A DNA stretch of 64,000 bases from Sphingomonas lenta (GCF_002288825.1 NZ_NSLI01000002.1:744001-808000); one strand, 5' to 3'. Shown: positions 52,418 through 61,265, numbered from the stretch's first letter. Made by a program: numbers and translations. Notes: generated by a model not told the origin, from the letters alone.

Positions 52418-52741
52418 ATGCCGGGCGAGTCACACCTCAAGGCGCTAGTCTCCCTAGCCACGAGTATGGTCGCGACCGCTGCGCTCGCCGGGCTCACGGT
52501 TGCTCGCTTTACTGCACGGAACTGGGACACATTGCTGTTTGCGTACGGGCTCATGCTCCTGTGCGGTTGGGGACTGGTCTACAATTTACTGCTTCTTGCA
52601 ACCGGTCGAAAAGTCCAAACGGTCTATTCGGGTGAGCCTGACACCCCGGTCCGGACCCTGTTATCGCCAAAGATCTCGACGATGTTGTTCGGCCATTTCT
52701 GGATTACAGGGGTAATGCTTGTCAGCGCGACCCGGGCTTGA
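52418..52741 (+). CDS. Small membrane protein
   Basis: A possible 107-aa protein with three hydrophobic segments (LVSLATSMVATAALAGLTV, LLFAYGLMLLCGWGLVYNLLLL and MLFGHFWITGVMLVSA). Its composition is lower in GC than its neighbours. No family or clear ribosome site is seen. It may be a real small inner-membrane protein, but the evidence is only the coherent membrane pattern. Confidence 0.4.
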   Translation: MPGESHLKALVSLATSMVATAALAGLTVARFTARNWDTLLFAYGLMLLCGWGLVYNLLLLATGRKVQTVYSGEPDTPVRTLLSPKISTMLFGHFWITGVMLVSATRA

Positions 52742-53058
52742 TCGTAAGCCTGTATAAGAATGGGAGCGGTCGTTTACCGACGGGCAAGGCGTGGCGCGCA
52801 GGATTAAAGCTCGCGCAACCGTTCAATCGCGGCGCGGGGCGCGCCCGAGTGACGCCAGACCTTCTCGACCGAGCCGAACGGCGCGACACCGCAGGTAACG
52901 ACCACCGCCGCGCCGTAAACACTTCCGAGCCGGCGCACCTGGCAGATGCTCTGTGGAGATTAACCGGGATCAGATCCGACCCTTCGTACCAGCGGACCGA
53001 GCTGAAATCGTACTCCACTATCTCATCGGACTACGACACTATGCCGCATAGCTGCCCA

Positions 53059-53103
53059 GCAATTGCAACTTCTGCAATGCAATCGGTTCCAGTTTGCAAT
53101 TGC
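53059..53103 (+). repeat. Perfect 10-bp inverted repeat
   Basis: GCAATTGCAA (53,059-53,068) and TTGCAATTGC (53,094-53,103) are exact reverse complements separated by 25 bases. If transcribed, this would form a stem-loop upstream of the terminator hairpin. A protein-binding palindrome pair is the alternative, since each arm is itself partly palindromic (GCAATTGC). Confidence 0.5.
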
Positions 53104-53166
53104 CGACAGAGTTGCTGCGGTGCACAACGACACTGCCTTTCAGGCATCCTCTCCTAAAAACTTTCC

Positions 53167-53199
53167 ATAGGCCGGTCTCTCGACCAGCCTATCTTTTTT
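53167..53199 (+). terminator. Intrinsic terminator
   Basis: The arms ATAGGCCGGTC (53,167-53,177) and GACCAGCCTAT (53,182-53,192) pair with one mismatch around a TCTC loop, followed by six T at 53,194-53,199. An AAAAA run just upstream (53,156-53,160) could make it work on the opposite strand too. It could end a small RNA from the plus strand, or serve the minus-strand EAL operon that ends at 53,426. Confidence 0.8.
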
Positions 53200-53425
53200 A
53201 GCCCGCATCGGACATAGCAGACGCGCTGTCGTCGAGCCGGACAACAAGGATTTAACAGGAGCGGAGCCGCCGGTAAGACCAGCACCGGCTTAAGATGACC
53301 GCGCGGGGGTCGAGCTTTGCTCTCCCCCCTCCGCCTTCTGATCCGCGATGGCAGCGCGTTCTCCTCCGGCGCGACCTCGGCAATCGCTCGAGACTGCCCT
53401 GTCCGAAGACCTCCGTGTTCGGCAG

Positions 53426-55789
53426 TTAAGCCGCGATAGTCCCGCGCTCGCGACCGGAGTTCGCATGACCGCCAAGCGATGTCGGGAGCATGCCGCCACC
53501 CGCCTCCCCTGAATTTCGGTCCATGAACTCGATCAGCGCCGGCGCCGGCAGCGGGCGACTGATGAGATATCCCTGCGCCATGTCGCAGCCCAACTGGCGG
53601 AGGAAATCGAGACAATCCTCGTCCTCTACGCCTTCCGCGACGACCTTGAGGCCCAGCTCGTGCGCGAGCTGGACGGTGGAGCGCACCATGACACCGTCGT
53701 TGCGATTGCGGTGCGCGTGCTGGACGAAGCTCCGGTCGATTTTAAGTTCGGACAAGGGCAGCTCGCGCAGGTAGGTGAGCGTGGACTGACCGGTTCCGTA
53801 GTCGTCCATGGAGATGGTGACGCCCAGCTCGCGATAGGCGCGCAGCATCTCGGTCGCGGCGTCCGGATCCTCCAGCGTAGCCGACTCCGTCACCTCGAAG
53901 ATGAGCACGGAAGGCGGCACTACGCCGCGCGCCAACAATGCTCCGGCGGCTTGGTTGAACTCGGCCGACGCGACGAGCTTGGCGGAGATGTTCACCGCCG
54001 CCGTCAGCTGGTGCCCGAGCGCCCGCAACTGCGCTAAGTCCTCCATCACCCGCTCGAGCACGTAAAGCGTGAGCGGGCCGATGCGGTCGGTCTGCTCGGC
54101 CAACGGTATGAACAGGTCGGGGCCGACGAAGCCGCGCTCGGGGTGGCGCCAACGGACCAGCGCCTCCGCGCTCGCCACCCGTCCCTCGGCGATGGCGAGC
54201 TTGGGCTGGTAGTACACCTCGATGCCACCCGCCCTAAGCGCCTCGTCGAGCTCGCCCATGAGGGAAACCCGCCGCTCGAGTTCCGCGAGGTCGGCCGCGG
54301 CCCGCCGCCAGAACACGCCCGCGGCCTGCGCCTGCTCCGCCGCCAGCGCCGCCTGCGTCGCACAGGCGTCGGCGCAGTCGCCCTCCGCCAAGCCGATCGC
54401 GACGCCGACGTCGACGCGCCGCCCGCCCACTTCGACCGGTTGCAGCATCATCGCGCGGACGCCGGCGAACATCTCGCCCGCGTCCTCGTCGCCGGCCGGC
54501 TCGAAGCCGAGCAGGCGGTCGGCGATGCGGTAGACGCGCGCGTCCTTCGCGGCCAAGCGCAGTCGCTCGGCGACGCGGAGCACCAGGTCGCGCTCCGCCG
54601 CCTCGCCCAACACGGCGAGCAGGCTCTCGAGATCGGCGACGTGCGCCACCGCCAGCTCGACCCGTGCGCGACCGTTCAGCTCGGCGAGCATGGCGCGGCG
54701 GTTCGGCAGACCGGTGGTCTCGTCGGCCAGCCGCTGCTCCTGGAACCGGTCCAGAAGGCTGTGCGCGATCCGTCCCATCGCCACGAGCAACAGGAAGCAC
54801 AGCCCGGGCGCGATCTGAAGGATGTACTGCCACCGCGTCTGCGCGACGATCGCCAGGATGAACAGCGCTGCGGTCGCGAGCGCCGTACCACCGGCGACCG
54901 CCCAAGGCGCGCGCACCCGCAGCATCGCGAGTCCGGCGAGGACGGCCGTGAGCAGGCTTGGCAGGACACCGCCCTCCACGGGCACGCCCCGCTTCAGCGT
55001 CTCGGTCGCGAGCGCCTGCACGACGACGCCCGGCACCACGCCCCAGTGCGGAACGGCGTAGCGGTCGCCCATCTCGACCGCGGTGGCGCCGACCACCACC
55101 TCCCGCCCGCGCACGAGCCGCGGGTCGAACCGCCCGTCGCGCACCGCGACGAAGCTGAGGCGCGGAATGGTGCCCGGATCGATCGCGTGGTCGATGGGGA
55201 AGAAAGTGTCGGCGCTGCCCGAACGATGTGCCAGCCAAGCGGAAAGCGAGGGCCGCGGCGTGCCGTCCGTGATCGTGCCGAAGGGGGCATGCCGGATATG
55301 GCCGTCGGCGTCGGGCGCGATGCTGACCGACGCGAGCGCGGCGTGCTCGCGCAGAATGGGGATGGGCAGCGCGTCGAGCGACCGCTCCTCGCCCGAGCGG
55401 GCGCGTTGCCGGAACGTGGGTAGCGCCACCGTCCCGTTCGCCCGCGCGATCGCGTCCGCGAAGGCGCGGTCGCCGTCCGGTGTCGCGGTCGAGGAGAAGT
55501 CGACGTCGAACGCGATCGCCGCCGCGCCGGCTTCGCGCAGCCGGTCGACGGCGCGGGCGTAGTGGTCACGCGGCCAAGGCCAGCGCTTGATCGTGGCGGC
55601 GCTCTCGGCGTCCATCTCGACCAGCACCGTCCCGCCGCTCGCGGGCCGCACCTGGGCCGCGATGCGCAGCGGATCGATCGCGCGCTCGACAAAGCCCGAG
55701 AGGCCGGACAGCGCGAAGAGCAGGCTTGCGGTGAGCGCCGCGACGAACAGCGCGGTGAGGCGAAGACGAGGACTGCGGAACGGCTTCAA
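53426..55789 (-). CDS. CHASE2 sensor with degenerate GGDEF and EAL phosphodiesterase
   Basis: A 787-aa inner-membrane signalling protein. An N-terminal membrane segment is followed by a CHASE2 extracytoplasmic domain (VLVEMDAESAATIKRWPWPRDHYA), then three membrane helices (about residues 275-345), a GGDEF-like domain and an EAL domain. The GGDEF site is lost (RIADRLLGFEP in place of the GGDEF loop), so no cyclase activity is expected. The EAL domain keeps AEALVRW, VNIS, EVTESATL, DDYGTG and AEGVED, as in active c-di-GMP phosphodiesterases. It follows the FecR-domain gene by 71 bp and may share its transcript. Confidence 0.9.
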   Translation of the reverse strand: MKPFRSPRLRLTALFVAALTASLLFALSGLSGFVERAIDPLRIAAQVRPASGGTVLVEMDAESAATIKRWPWPRDHYARAVDRLREAGAAAIAFDVDFSSTATPDGDRAFADAIARANGTVALPTFRQRARSGEERSLDALPIPILREHAALASVSIAPDADGHIRHAPFGTITDGTPRPSLSAWLAHRSGSADTFFPIDHAIDPGTIPRLSFVAVRDGRFDPRLVRGREVVVGATAVEMGDRYAVPHWGVVPGVVVQALATETLKRGVPVEGGVLPSLLTAVLAGLAMLRVRAPWAVAGGTALATAALFILAIVAQTRWQYILQIAPGLCFLLLVAMGRIAHSLLDRFQEQRLADETTGLPNRRAMLAELNGRARVELAVAHVADLESLLAVLGEAAERDLVLRVAERLRLAAKDARVYRIADRLLGFEPAGDEDAGEMFAGVRAMMLQPVEVGGRRVDVGVAIGLAEGDCADACATQAALAAEQAQAAGVFWRRAAADLAELERRVSLMGELDEALRAGGIEVYYQPKLAIAEGRVASAEALVRWRHPERGFVGPDLFIPLAEQTDRIGPLTLYVLERVMEDLAQLRALGHQLTAAVNISAKLVASAEFNQAAGALLARGVVPPSVLIFEVTESATLEDPDAATEMLRAYRELGVTISMDDYGTGQSTLTYLRELPLSELKIDRSFVQHAHRNRNDGVMVRSTVQLAHELGLKVVAEGVEDEDCLDFLRQLGCDMAQGYLISRPLPAPALIEFMDRNSGEAGGGMLPTSLGGHANSGRERGTIAA

Positions 55790-55860
55790 GGGCGCGGGCT
55801 CCCGTTGGAGAACACGCGCCCTTGTCGCACCGGCGGTCCTAAGAAGCCGTAATCGCGGCG

Positions 55861-58149
55861 TCAGCCCTTGCCGCCCTTCCCGCCATCCGGTTTACCTTCC
55901 TTGCCGCCGTCCGACTTGTCGTCCTTACCACCGTCTGACTTGTCGTCCTTGCCGCCGTCCTTGCCGGACCCGCCGTCGCCGTCGTTCGGACCCGCCTTGT
56001 CGTCCGACTTGTCGTTCTTGCCGCCGTCCGATTTGTCGTCCTTGCCGCCATCGGCCTTCTCGTCGGGCTTACCGCCGTCCTTGCCGGACTCGCCATCGCT
56101 GTCATTCGGGCCCGCCTTGTCGTCCGACTTGCCGTTGTCTGGCTTGTCCTTGCCGCCGTTGTCGTCCTTGCCCTTCTCGGCACCCTTAGCGTCGTCGGGC
56201 TTGTCCTGCTTATCCTTGCCGCCGGACTCGTCCTTCGCACCGTCGCCCTTGCCGTCCGACTTGGCGTCATCGGGCTTGCCCTGATCGCCGCCGGACTTGC
56301 CGTCCTCCTTGCTCTTCTCGTCACTACCCTTGTCGTCCGGCTTGGCACCGTCAGGCTTGTCCGAGCCGCCCTTGTCGTCGTCACCTTTGCCATCGTCGCC
56401 GGCCTTCTCGTTGCCGTCGGACTTGTCAGCACCTTTGCCCTTGTCGTCGGGACGCTCCGCGCGGTCCTTCTCGTCGGACTTGCCGTCATCGGGCTTATCC
56501 TGGCCGCCCTTGTCGTCTCCGGACGTGCTACCGTCGTCCTTCTCCCTGTTGTCGCCACCCTCGTCACCGGTCTCCTTCTCGCCAGCCTTGCCCTCGCGGT
56601 CGGAGCTGCCGCCGTTCTGTTCTTTTGAACCGGTCGGGTCGTCGCGCTTCTGATGGCCGGGCAGGCCGTCGCCGCCCTTTTCGTTGGACCCGCCATTGCG
56701 GCCTCCGGCGTCGTTCGGGCCGTTCTTGCCCGCGTCGGGACCGGGCGTGGAGCTCCCGTCCGAGGCCTTGCTGCCAGCGTTCGCGCCATCAGCCGATGCG
56801 CCATCGCTGGATTTCTCGTCCTTGGCTTCACCGCCGTTCTTGGTGCCGCCGCTCGCGCCCCTGTCCGAAGCCGAACCACTGGGCGAGTCGGCCTTGCCCG
56901 CATTGATACCGGGCGCGTCCTGCCCGCCCTCGCCTGAAGCAGGCTGGCCGCTGCCGGGCTGACCCTCGTCCGACCGCTGGCCCTCATCGGCTGCGCGGCC
57001 CTGCCCGCTTGGTCCCGTGCCCGCCGCGACCTCCGAACCGCTGGCCGGCGCTGAGGTTCCGCCGTCGGAAGTAGCTGCCCCGCCAGCCGAGGGCTCCCCG
57101 CCAGTAGCCGCGCTTTCGCCAACGCCTGCGTCCGTGTCGCTCGACGTCGGGGCTGAGCCCGGGCCCGCGACCGCGCCGCTCGCCGCGCCCGAGTCGCCAC
57201 TTGGCGTCGAACCGGAGCCCGCGACGGGCGGTGCGTCCGTGCTCGCCATCGGACCCGCGTCACTCTCAGGGCTTGGCACCACGCTCGCGGCGGGCATCGG
57301 CGGGGAGGACGCCTCCTCACGAACCACCGCGATTAGCGCGACGGGCGCGGTGGAGCCCGTCAGCATGCCGCCCGTGATCGATCCCAAGTCGACCGGCTTG
57401 GACGAGATCGGCTCGGCGATCACCGACATGGCGGCGCCGACCTCGGGCGCTGCCTCCACTTCGACCGGAGCCACCGGCGCAGGCGCGGCGAGCGCCGCCA
57501 CGGGCGCGCTCGCGGGAACAGGCGCGCTCGCGCTCGGCGCAGCCGGAGCCACCACCGGCCGCGCGGGCGAGTCTAGCGTGCGCGCCGTGTCGCCCTGCAC
57601 CGCCAGTCGGTACAGGTCGCCCGCGGCGATCGACGCGACCGCGCCCGGCCCGATCACGTCGCGTGCGCCGCCGTCCAGGGTCGCGACCTCCACCGCACCT
57701 TCCGTCACCTGCAGCGAGGCGCCGGTGTCGTCGACGGTGACCGAGAAGGTGGTGCCCTTCACCACGGCGGCGAGATAGGGCGTGTTGACGCCGAAATGCG
57801 GCCGGCCGAGCTTCTCGATCCGGAAGATCGCATTGCCCCATTGCTGGATCAGCTTGACCAGACCGCCGCCCTGCTGCGCCGCCTCGGGCACCGTCACGCG
57901 GCTGCCGGGCGAGACCGTCACGAAGTCGCGGCCCTGGACGAGAACCGCGCGGCCGCCCGCCCCCGTCTGCACGACGTCGCCGGGCGCGAGCGGGGCGTTG
58001 CGCGCCGCCGGCCGCGTTTCCGTGCCGTGCCGGATCGTGACCGGCCCCGAGCTCTCCGACACCCGCCAGGCCAGCGACTGGGCGAGCGCGCCCGTGCTGG
58101 CCATCGAGAGCAGAACGCCGACGCAGAGCTTGCCGAGGACGATGCGCAT
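55861..58149 (-). CDS. FecR-domain exported protein with long Asp/Lys/Gly-rich tail
   Basis: A 762-aa exported protein. The signal peptide is GKLCVGVLLSMASTGALAQ. A FecR domain spans about residues 60-165 (APGDVVQTGAGGRAVLVQGRDFVTVSPGSRVTV; VKGTTFSVTVDDTGASLQVTEGAVEVA). After an Ala/Pro-rich linker comes a tail of about 400 residues, mostly Gly, Lys, Asp and Ser in short units such as GGKDDKSDG. Unlike FecR itself it has no membrane helix of the anti-sigma type. It is divergent from an ShlB-type transporter with 62 bp between starts, and may be its secreted substrate or a surface matrix protein. This is inference. Confidence 0.8.
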   Translation of the reverse strand: MRIVLGKLCVGVLLSMASTGALAQSLAWRVSESSGPVTIRHGTETRPAARNAPLAPGDVVQTGAGGRAVLVQGRDFVTVSPGSRVTVPEAAQQGGGLVKLIQQWGNAIFRIEKLGRPHFGVNTPYLAAVVKGTTFSVTVDDTGASLQVTEGAVEVATLDGGARDVIGPGAVASIAAGDLYRLAVQGDTARTLDSPARPVVAPAAPSASAPVPASAPVAALAAPAPVAPVEVEAAPEVGAAMSVIAEPISSKPVDLGSITGGMLTGSTAPVALIAVVREEASSPPMPAASVVPSPESDAGPMASTDAPPVAGSGSTPSGDSGAASGAVAGPGSAPTSSDTDAGVGESAATGGEPSAGGAATSDGGTSAPASGSEVAAGTGPSGQGRAADEGQRSDEGQPGSGQPASGEGGQDAPGINAGKADSPSGSASDRGASGGTKNGGEAKDEKSSDGASADGANAGSKASDGSSTPGPDAGKNGPNDAGGRNGGSNEKGGDGLPGHQKRDDPTGSKEQNGGSSDREGKAGEKETGDEGGDNREKDDGSTSGDDKGGQDKPDDGKSDEKDRAERPDDKGKGADKSDGNEKAGDDGKGDDDKGGSDKPDGAKPDDKGSDEKSKEDGKSGGDQGKPDDAKSDGKGDGAKDESGGKDKQDKPDDAKGAEKGKDDNGGKDKPDNGKSDDKAGPNDSDGESGKDGGKPDEKADGGKDDKSDGGKNDKSDDKAGPNDGDGGSGKDGGKDDKSDGGKDDKSDGGKEGKPDGGKGGKG
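55868..56660. repeat. Degenerate tandem repeats encoding Asp/Lys/Gly units
   Basis: On the plus strand, short blocks such as CCGTCCGACTTGTCGTCCTT recur with small changes across about 800 bp. They encode the low-complexity tail of the FecR-domain protein. Repeat length is variable, so slippage and strain-to-strain length change are likely. Confidence 0.75.
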
Positions 58150-58211
58150 AGGAAGATCCTTTTCGAACCTCCTCGACGTAGCGGCGTCCGAACACCGGCG
58201 AATGAGCAGAC

Positions 58212-59936
58212 GTGCTTAATCCGGGCTCAATCTTTCACGGTTCTTTAGGAGGCCGGAACCTATCGCTCAGGCGACACATCATTTCGAGGGCGTGCGTCTT
58301 GTTCAGGACCATCACCGGGGCGGCCCTGGCCTTTTGGCCCGCGACCGCCGGCGCGCAGGTCGCGCTCGACCGAGTCGATCCGGCGCGGGTCGAGCAGCGC
58401 GCGGCGCCCGACACCCGCCCCGTCAAGGATGCGGACGCGCCTGTCTCCGCCTACGCGCCGCGAACCGCCGCCACCGCCGGCGCACCGGTGACGGTGGGCG
58501 CGATCACGATCACCGGCCTGCGCGCGCTGCGCCCCGCCGACTTCGCCGACATCATCGAACGCAATGTCGGCCGCACGCTCGGTTCCGCCGAGCTGGCCGC
58601 GCTGGCCGACGCCGTGGCGGAGCGCGCGCGGGAGCGCGGCTATGTCTTCGCCAGCGCCACGGTGGCGCCCCAGGCCTTGGTCGCGGGCGTGCTGCGCTTG
58701 AACGTGGACGAGGGCGGGGTCGACGAGGTACGTCTGTCGGGCGCGGAGAACGCGGCGGTGCGTGCCGCGCTGGCGCCGCTCGTCGGCACCGGCCCGGTCA
58801 AGATCGACCAGCTCGAACGCCGGCTGCTGATCGCGGGCGACATCGACGGCGTCTGGCTCCGCCGCACCCGCTTCTTGCGCGAAGCCGGACGCAACGTGCT
58901 CGACGTGCAGGTAGGCGCCGATCCCGTGACCGGGCTGGTCGGTCTCGCTAATGACGGATCGCGCCCGATCGGCCCCGTTCAGGCGGACGGGCTGCTCAAG
59001 GCGAGCCAGCTCCTCGGCCCCGCCGACCTCCTGACGGTGAGCGCGGTCGTGACGCCCTTCGAGCCCGACGAGTTTGCCTATGGCCGCGTGCGTTACGCCT
59101 CGCGCGTGGGCGCGGACGGGACCGAGCTGTTCGGCGCCTTCTCCTACGCGGTCACGCATCCCGGCGCCTACGTCGAAGACCGCAACATCGACGGCCGCAG
59201 CTCGACCGCGAGCCTGGGCGTGTTCCGCCCGATGTGGCGCCGCCGCGACGCGAGCCTCTGGTTGGAAGGGACGCTGAACCTGCGCACCATCCGGCAGGAT
59301 CGCGACGAGGTGCTGGCGCGGCGCGACCGGTTGACCGTGGCGCGGGTGCGCGCGACCGGCTTCGTGGCGATGCTGGGCGGGCGGTTGCGCGCGGACGCCA
59401 CGCTCTCGCGCGGACTGGACCTGTTCGACGCCACGCAGCGCGGCGATCCCCTCGCCTCGCGCCGCGACGCCGACGCGACCTTCACCAGCGCCGCGCTGTG
59501 GGCCGGCTGGACGGGCCCGCTCGCGCCCCGCGTCGAATTCGAGGTCGCGGCGGCGAGCCAGACCGCCTCGCAACCTTTGCTCGTGTCCGAAGAGGTGGGT
59601 CTGGGCGGCGGCCGCTTCCTGCGCGGCTACGACTATAGCGAGCGTAGTGGCGACCAGGGTGCGATGGCCTCGGCCGAATTGCGCTATGACCTTTCGAGGA
59701 AATTGGGTCCGCTCGCGGAGCCCCGTCTCTACTCCTTCGTCGACGGCGGTCGCGTCACCAACCTCGACGGCGGATTCGGCACGGGCACGCTGTTCTCGGT
59801 CGGCGGCGGGGCACGCGCGCGCATCGCCGATACGCTCGCGGCCGACCTGGGCGTAGCGGTGCCGCTGTCGGGCGAACGCTACGACAGCGGCAACGCCGCG
59901 CCCGTGGTCAACTTTCGCCTGTCGAAACGCTTCTGA
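58212..59936 (+). CDS. ShlB/FhaC-type two-partner-secretion transporter
   Basis: An Omp85-superfamily outer-membrane transporter, up to 574 aa. The start is uncertain: TTG 58212 gives a long basic leader, and an in-frame TTG at about 58,300 gives a cleaner signal ending at TAGAQ. A POTRA-like domain (VGAITITGLRALRPADFADII and AGVLRLNVDEGGVDEVRLSGAEN) precedes the barrel. FLRGYDYSERSGDQGAMASAELRYDL is the conserved motif of the family, and the barrel ends in F (FRLSKRF). No large TpsA exoprotein with an N-terminal secretion domain is seen, which makes the divergent FecR-domain protein a possible partner. Confidence 0.87.
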   Translation: MLNPGSIFHGSLGGRNLSLRRHIISRACVLFRTITGAALAFWPATAGAQVALDRVDPARVEQRAAPDTRPVKDADAPVSAYAPRTAATAGAPVTVGAITITGLRALRPADFADIIERNVGRTLGSAELAALADAVAERARERGYVFASATVAPQALVAGVLRLNVDEGGVDEVRLSGAENAAVRAALAPLVGTGPVKIDQLERRLLIAGDIDGVWLRRTRFLREAGRNVLDVQVGADPVTGLVGLANDGSRPIGPVQADGLLKASQLLGPADLLTVSAVVTPFEPDEFAYGRVRYASRVGADGTELFGAFSYAVTHPGAYVEDRNIDGRSSTASLGVFRPMWRRRDASLWLEGTLNLRTIRQDRDEVLARRDRLTVARVRATGFVAMLGGRLRADATLSRGLDLFDATQRGDPLASRRDADATFTSAALWAGWTGPLAPRVEFEVAAASQTASQPLLVSEEVGLGGGRFLRGYDYSERSGDQGAMASAELRYDLSRKLGPLAEPRLYSFVDGGRVTNLDGGFGTGTLFSVGGGARARIADTLAADLGVAVPLSGERYDSGNAAPVVNFRLSKRF

Positions 59937-59977
59937 TCCAGGACAAGCTGATTGTCCGGTGTGGAAAGGCGCCTGTC

Positions 59978-60142
59978 ATGCTGGACCAGAACCAGCCGGC
60001 ATCTCCGTCGAGTGGACTAGTGTGGTGGCCGACGCTGGTCCAGGATCGAGGGGCCGATCCGGTTCGCGAGGGTACTCCCGAGGCCTATTGTACACGCGAG
60101 CACCGCTGCGCTGCTGCTCGAGCCGCTCTAACGGTTATTTAG
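59978..60142 (+). CDS. Possible 54-aa ORF
   Basis: An ATG at 59,978 with GGAAAGG about 8 bases upstream opens 54 codons ending in TAG at 60,140-60,142. The product (starting MLDQNQPASPSSGLVWWPTL) has no recognisable domain. It lies between the ShlB-type gene and the next hypothetical. Weak evidence; it may be non-coding. Confidence 0.25.
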   Translation: MLDQNQPASPSSGLVWWPTLVQDRGADPVREGTPEAYCTREHRCAAARAALTVI

Positions 60143-60165
60143 TCCTCAGCTGGCATGACGAGCCC

Positions 60166-60615
60166 ATGAGCCCGGACTCGTTGCTCCTTCGCTTGGATCA
60201 GCTGCAGAGTGATACGTTGGCCGTGCTCTCGCGCGCTAGCGAATTGCTGGACGAGGAGCCTGGCCCTGCGCGCGCCGGTTTGGGCGCAATCCGCCGGGAG
60301 CTCGCCCGCAAGCTCCGCGAGTACCAGATCTTCAAGCACAGCCGCATCTTCGACCCGGCGCTCACGTCGGGCTCGCCGTCCGTCGCTGAGGCAGGCCGCC
60401 GTCTCAAGGTGGACTGCATCGCCGGAAGCGCCCGCTTCGACCAGTATGTCCGCGAGTGGAGCGGCAAAGACATTGCTGCGGAGTGGGCAGCGTTCCGGTC
60501 GGCGACGCTGGAGTTGGGCCGACGCCTGCGTGACCACATGGTGTCAGAAAGGGTACAGATCAGGCTCTTGCTCGCCGGAGCAACCCCAAGGCAGAATGCA
60601 GATCTCGGCGAATGA
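60166..60615 (+). CDS. Hypothetical helical protein
   Basis: A 149-aa soluble protein from ATG 60166; the upstream open frame is not protein-like. It is nearly all helical (LLRLDQLQSDTLAVLSRASELLDEE, AIRRELARKLREYQIFKHSRIFDPAL, ATLELGRRLRDHMVSERVQIRLLL). The spacing of helices and of His/Asp residues recalls a hemerythrin-like four-helix bundle, but the iron-ligand set is incomplete, so metal binding is unlikely or altered. No operon partner is evident. Confidence 0.6.
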   Translation: MSPDSLLLRLDQLQSDTLAVLSRASELLDEEPGPARAGLGAIRRELARKLREYQIFKHSRIFDPALTSGSPSVAEAGRRLKVDCIAGSARFDQYVREWSGKDIAAEWAAFRSATLELGRRLRDHMVSERVQIRLLLAGATPRQNADLGE

Positions 60616-60831
60616 TCTTTTGAGGATAGCCGTCGCGGAACACCCCCCGGCATGCAATCCGCGGCGGCTAAGGTCGGGGAGCTTGGGCGACCCCCTGGGC
60701 TCCCCGACCTGAACAGTAGGAAGGGCGAACAGCGACCTGCCTTGTTTACGCCGGATTGAAAGCGTACGTAGCGGAACGCTGGTGAACTACGGCTCACTGC
60801 CTGCCGGCAGCCAGCGTAGGGGTGCCCCGCT
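60616..60831. other. Intergenic with hairpin
   Basis: About 215 bp without a supported gene. A perfect hairpin lies at 60,671-60,710. The rest, up to the possible CTG-started frame at 60,832, shows no motif I can name. Confidence 0.5.
60671..60710. terminator. 12-bp hairpin, possible terminator
   Basis: AGGTCGGGGAGC (60,671-60,682) and GCTCCCCGACCT (60,699-60,710) are perfect reverse complements with a 16-base loop. It lies 56 bp after the hypothetical gene ends. No T tract follows, so termination is plausible but not certain; it could also be an RNA structure in a longer leader. Confidence 0.45.
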
Positions 60832-61176
60832 CTGATCTCTCCGTCCGCCTTCCTTGCTGTTCTGCAGACGCTGTTCGCGGCGCTGCTGAGCCTGGGCGCG
60901 ATCGGCGAGCCAAGTTCAACCGACTGGCGTCGACAGGGGCACGCGGTTCGAGAAGCCGCGGCGATCTCCTTTACGCTGGGCGACCGTACGGTCACCGAAG
61001 AGGAAGCCGATCGGTCCGACCCGCACCAGAGCGGGGGTGACGCGCTCCCGCCGGCCACGCTGGCGATGGCCAGCACGCCGGTATTATCGCGCTTCTCTTC
61101 TGTTTCACCCGCCGCATTCACCCTCGCCAAGCGCACGCCGCGGGCGCATCCCGCCACCGGCCCTCCCCTCGCCTGA
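60832..61176 (+). CDS. Possible exported protein with CTG start, upstream of secDF
   Basis: A frame of 114 codons, open from a TAG at about 60,817, has no ATG, GTG or TTG before its coding-like part, but a CTG at 60,832. It begins with a signal-like segment (SPSAFLAVLQTLFAALLSLGAIG) and continues TDWRRQGHAVREAAAISFTLGDRTVTEEEADRSDPHQSGGD-type sequence with GC-rich third positions. It ends 89 bp before the secDF ATG. It may use a rare start, or be a gene remnant that lost its start. No family is recognised. Confidence 0.35.
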   Translation: MISPSAFLAVLQTLFAALLSLGAIGEPSSTDWRRQGHAVREAAAISFTLGDRTVTEEEADRSDPHQSGGDALPPATLAMASTPVLSRFSSVSPAAFTLAKRTPRAHPATGPPLA

Positions 61177-61265
61177 AGCGACCCAGCCGCGCCTGAGCTG
61201 CGCGGCCTGATCGCGCGCCCTTGTCGGCGCGCCTGTCTCTTCACGACCGCGAACGAGGGTCGACC

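Larger units (their letters stand above)
52742..53425. other. Low-GC intergenic with structured-RNA features
   Basis: No convincing protein gene is present in these 680 bp; overlapping frames on both strands lack plausible sequence. The second half holds an inverted repeat (53,059-53,103) and a strong hairpin with a T tract (53,167-53,199). The arrangement is like a small RNA with an intrinsic terminator. The remaining bases before the end of the EAL gene at 53,426 show nothing further. Confidence 0.5.

Noticed and set aside
52738..53157. A 139-codon plus-strand frame
   Set aside because: Its sequence is not protein-like, has no ribosome site and runs through the inverted repeat and RNA-like region.
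55868..56660. CRISPR-like spaced repeats
   Set aside because: The repeats have no constant unit or unique spacers and stay in frame in a low-complexity protein tail.
60198..61244. A 348-codon minus-strand frame before secDF
   Set aside because: Ser/Arg-rich with no domain, overlaps a better plus-strand gene and hairpin; likely chance.
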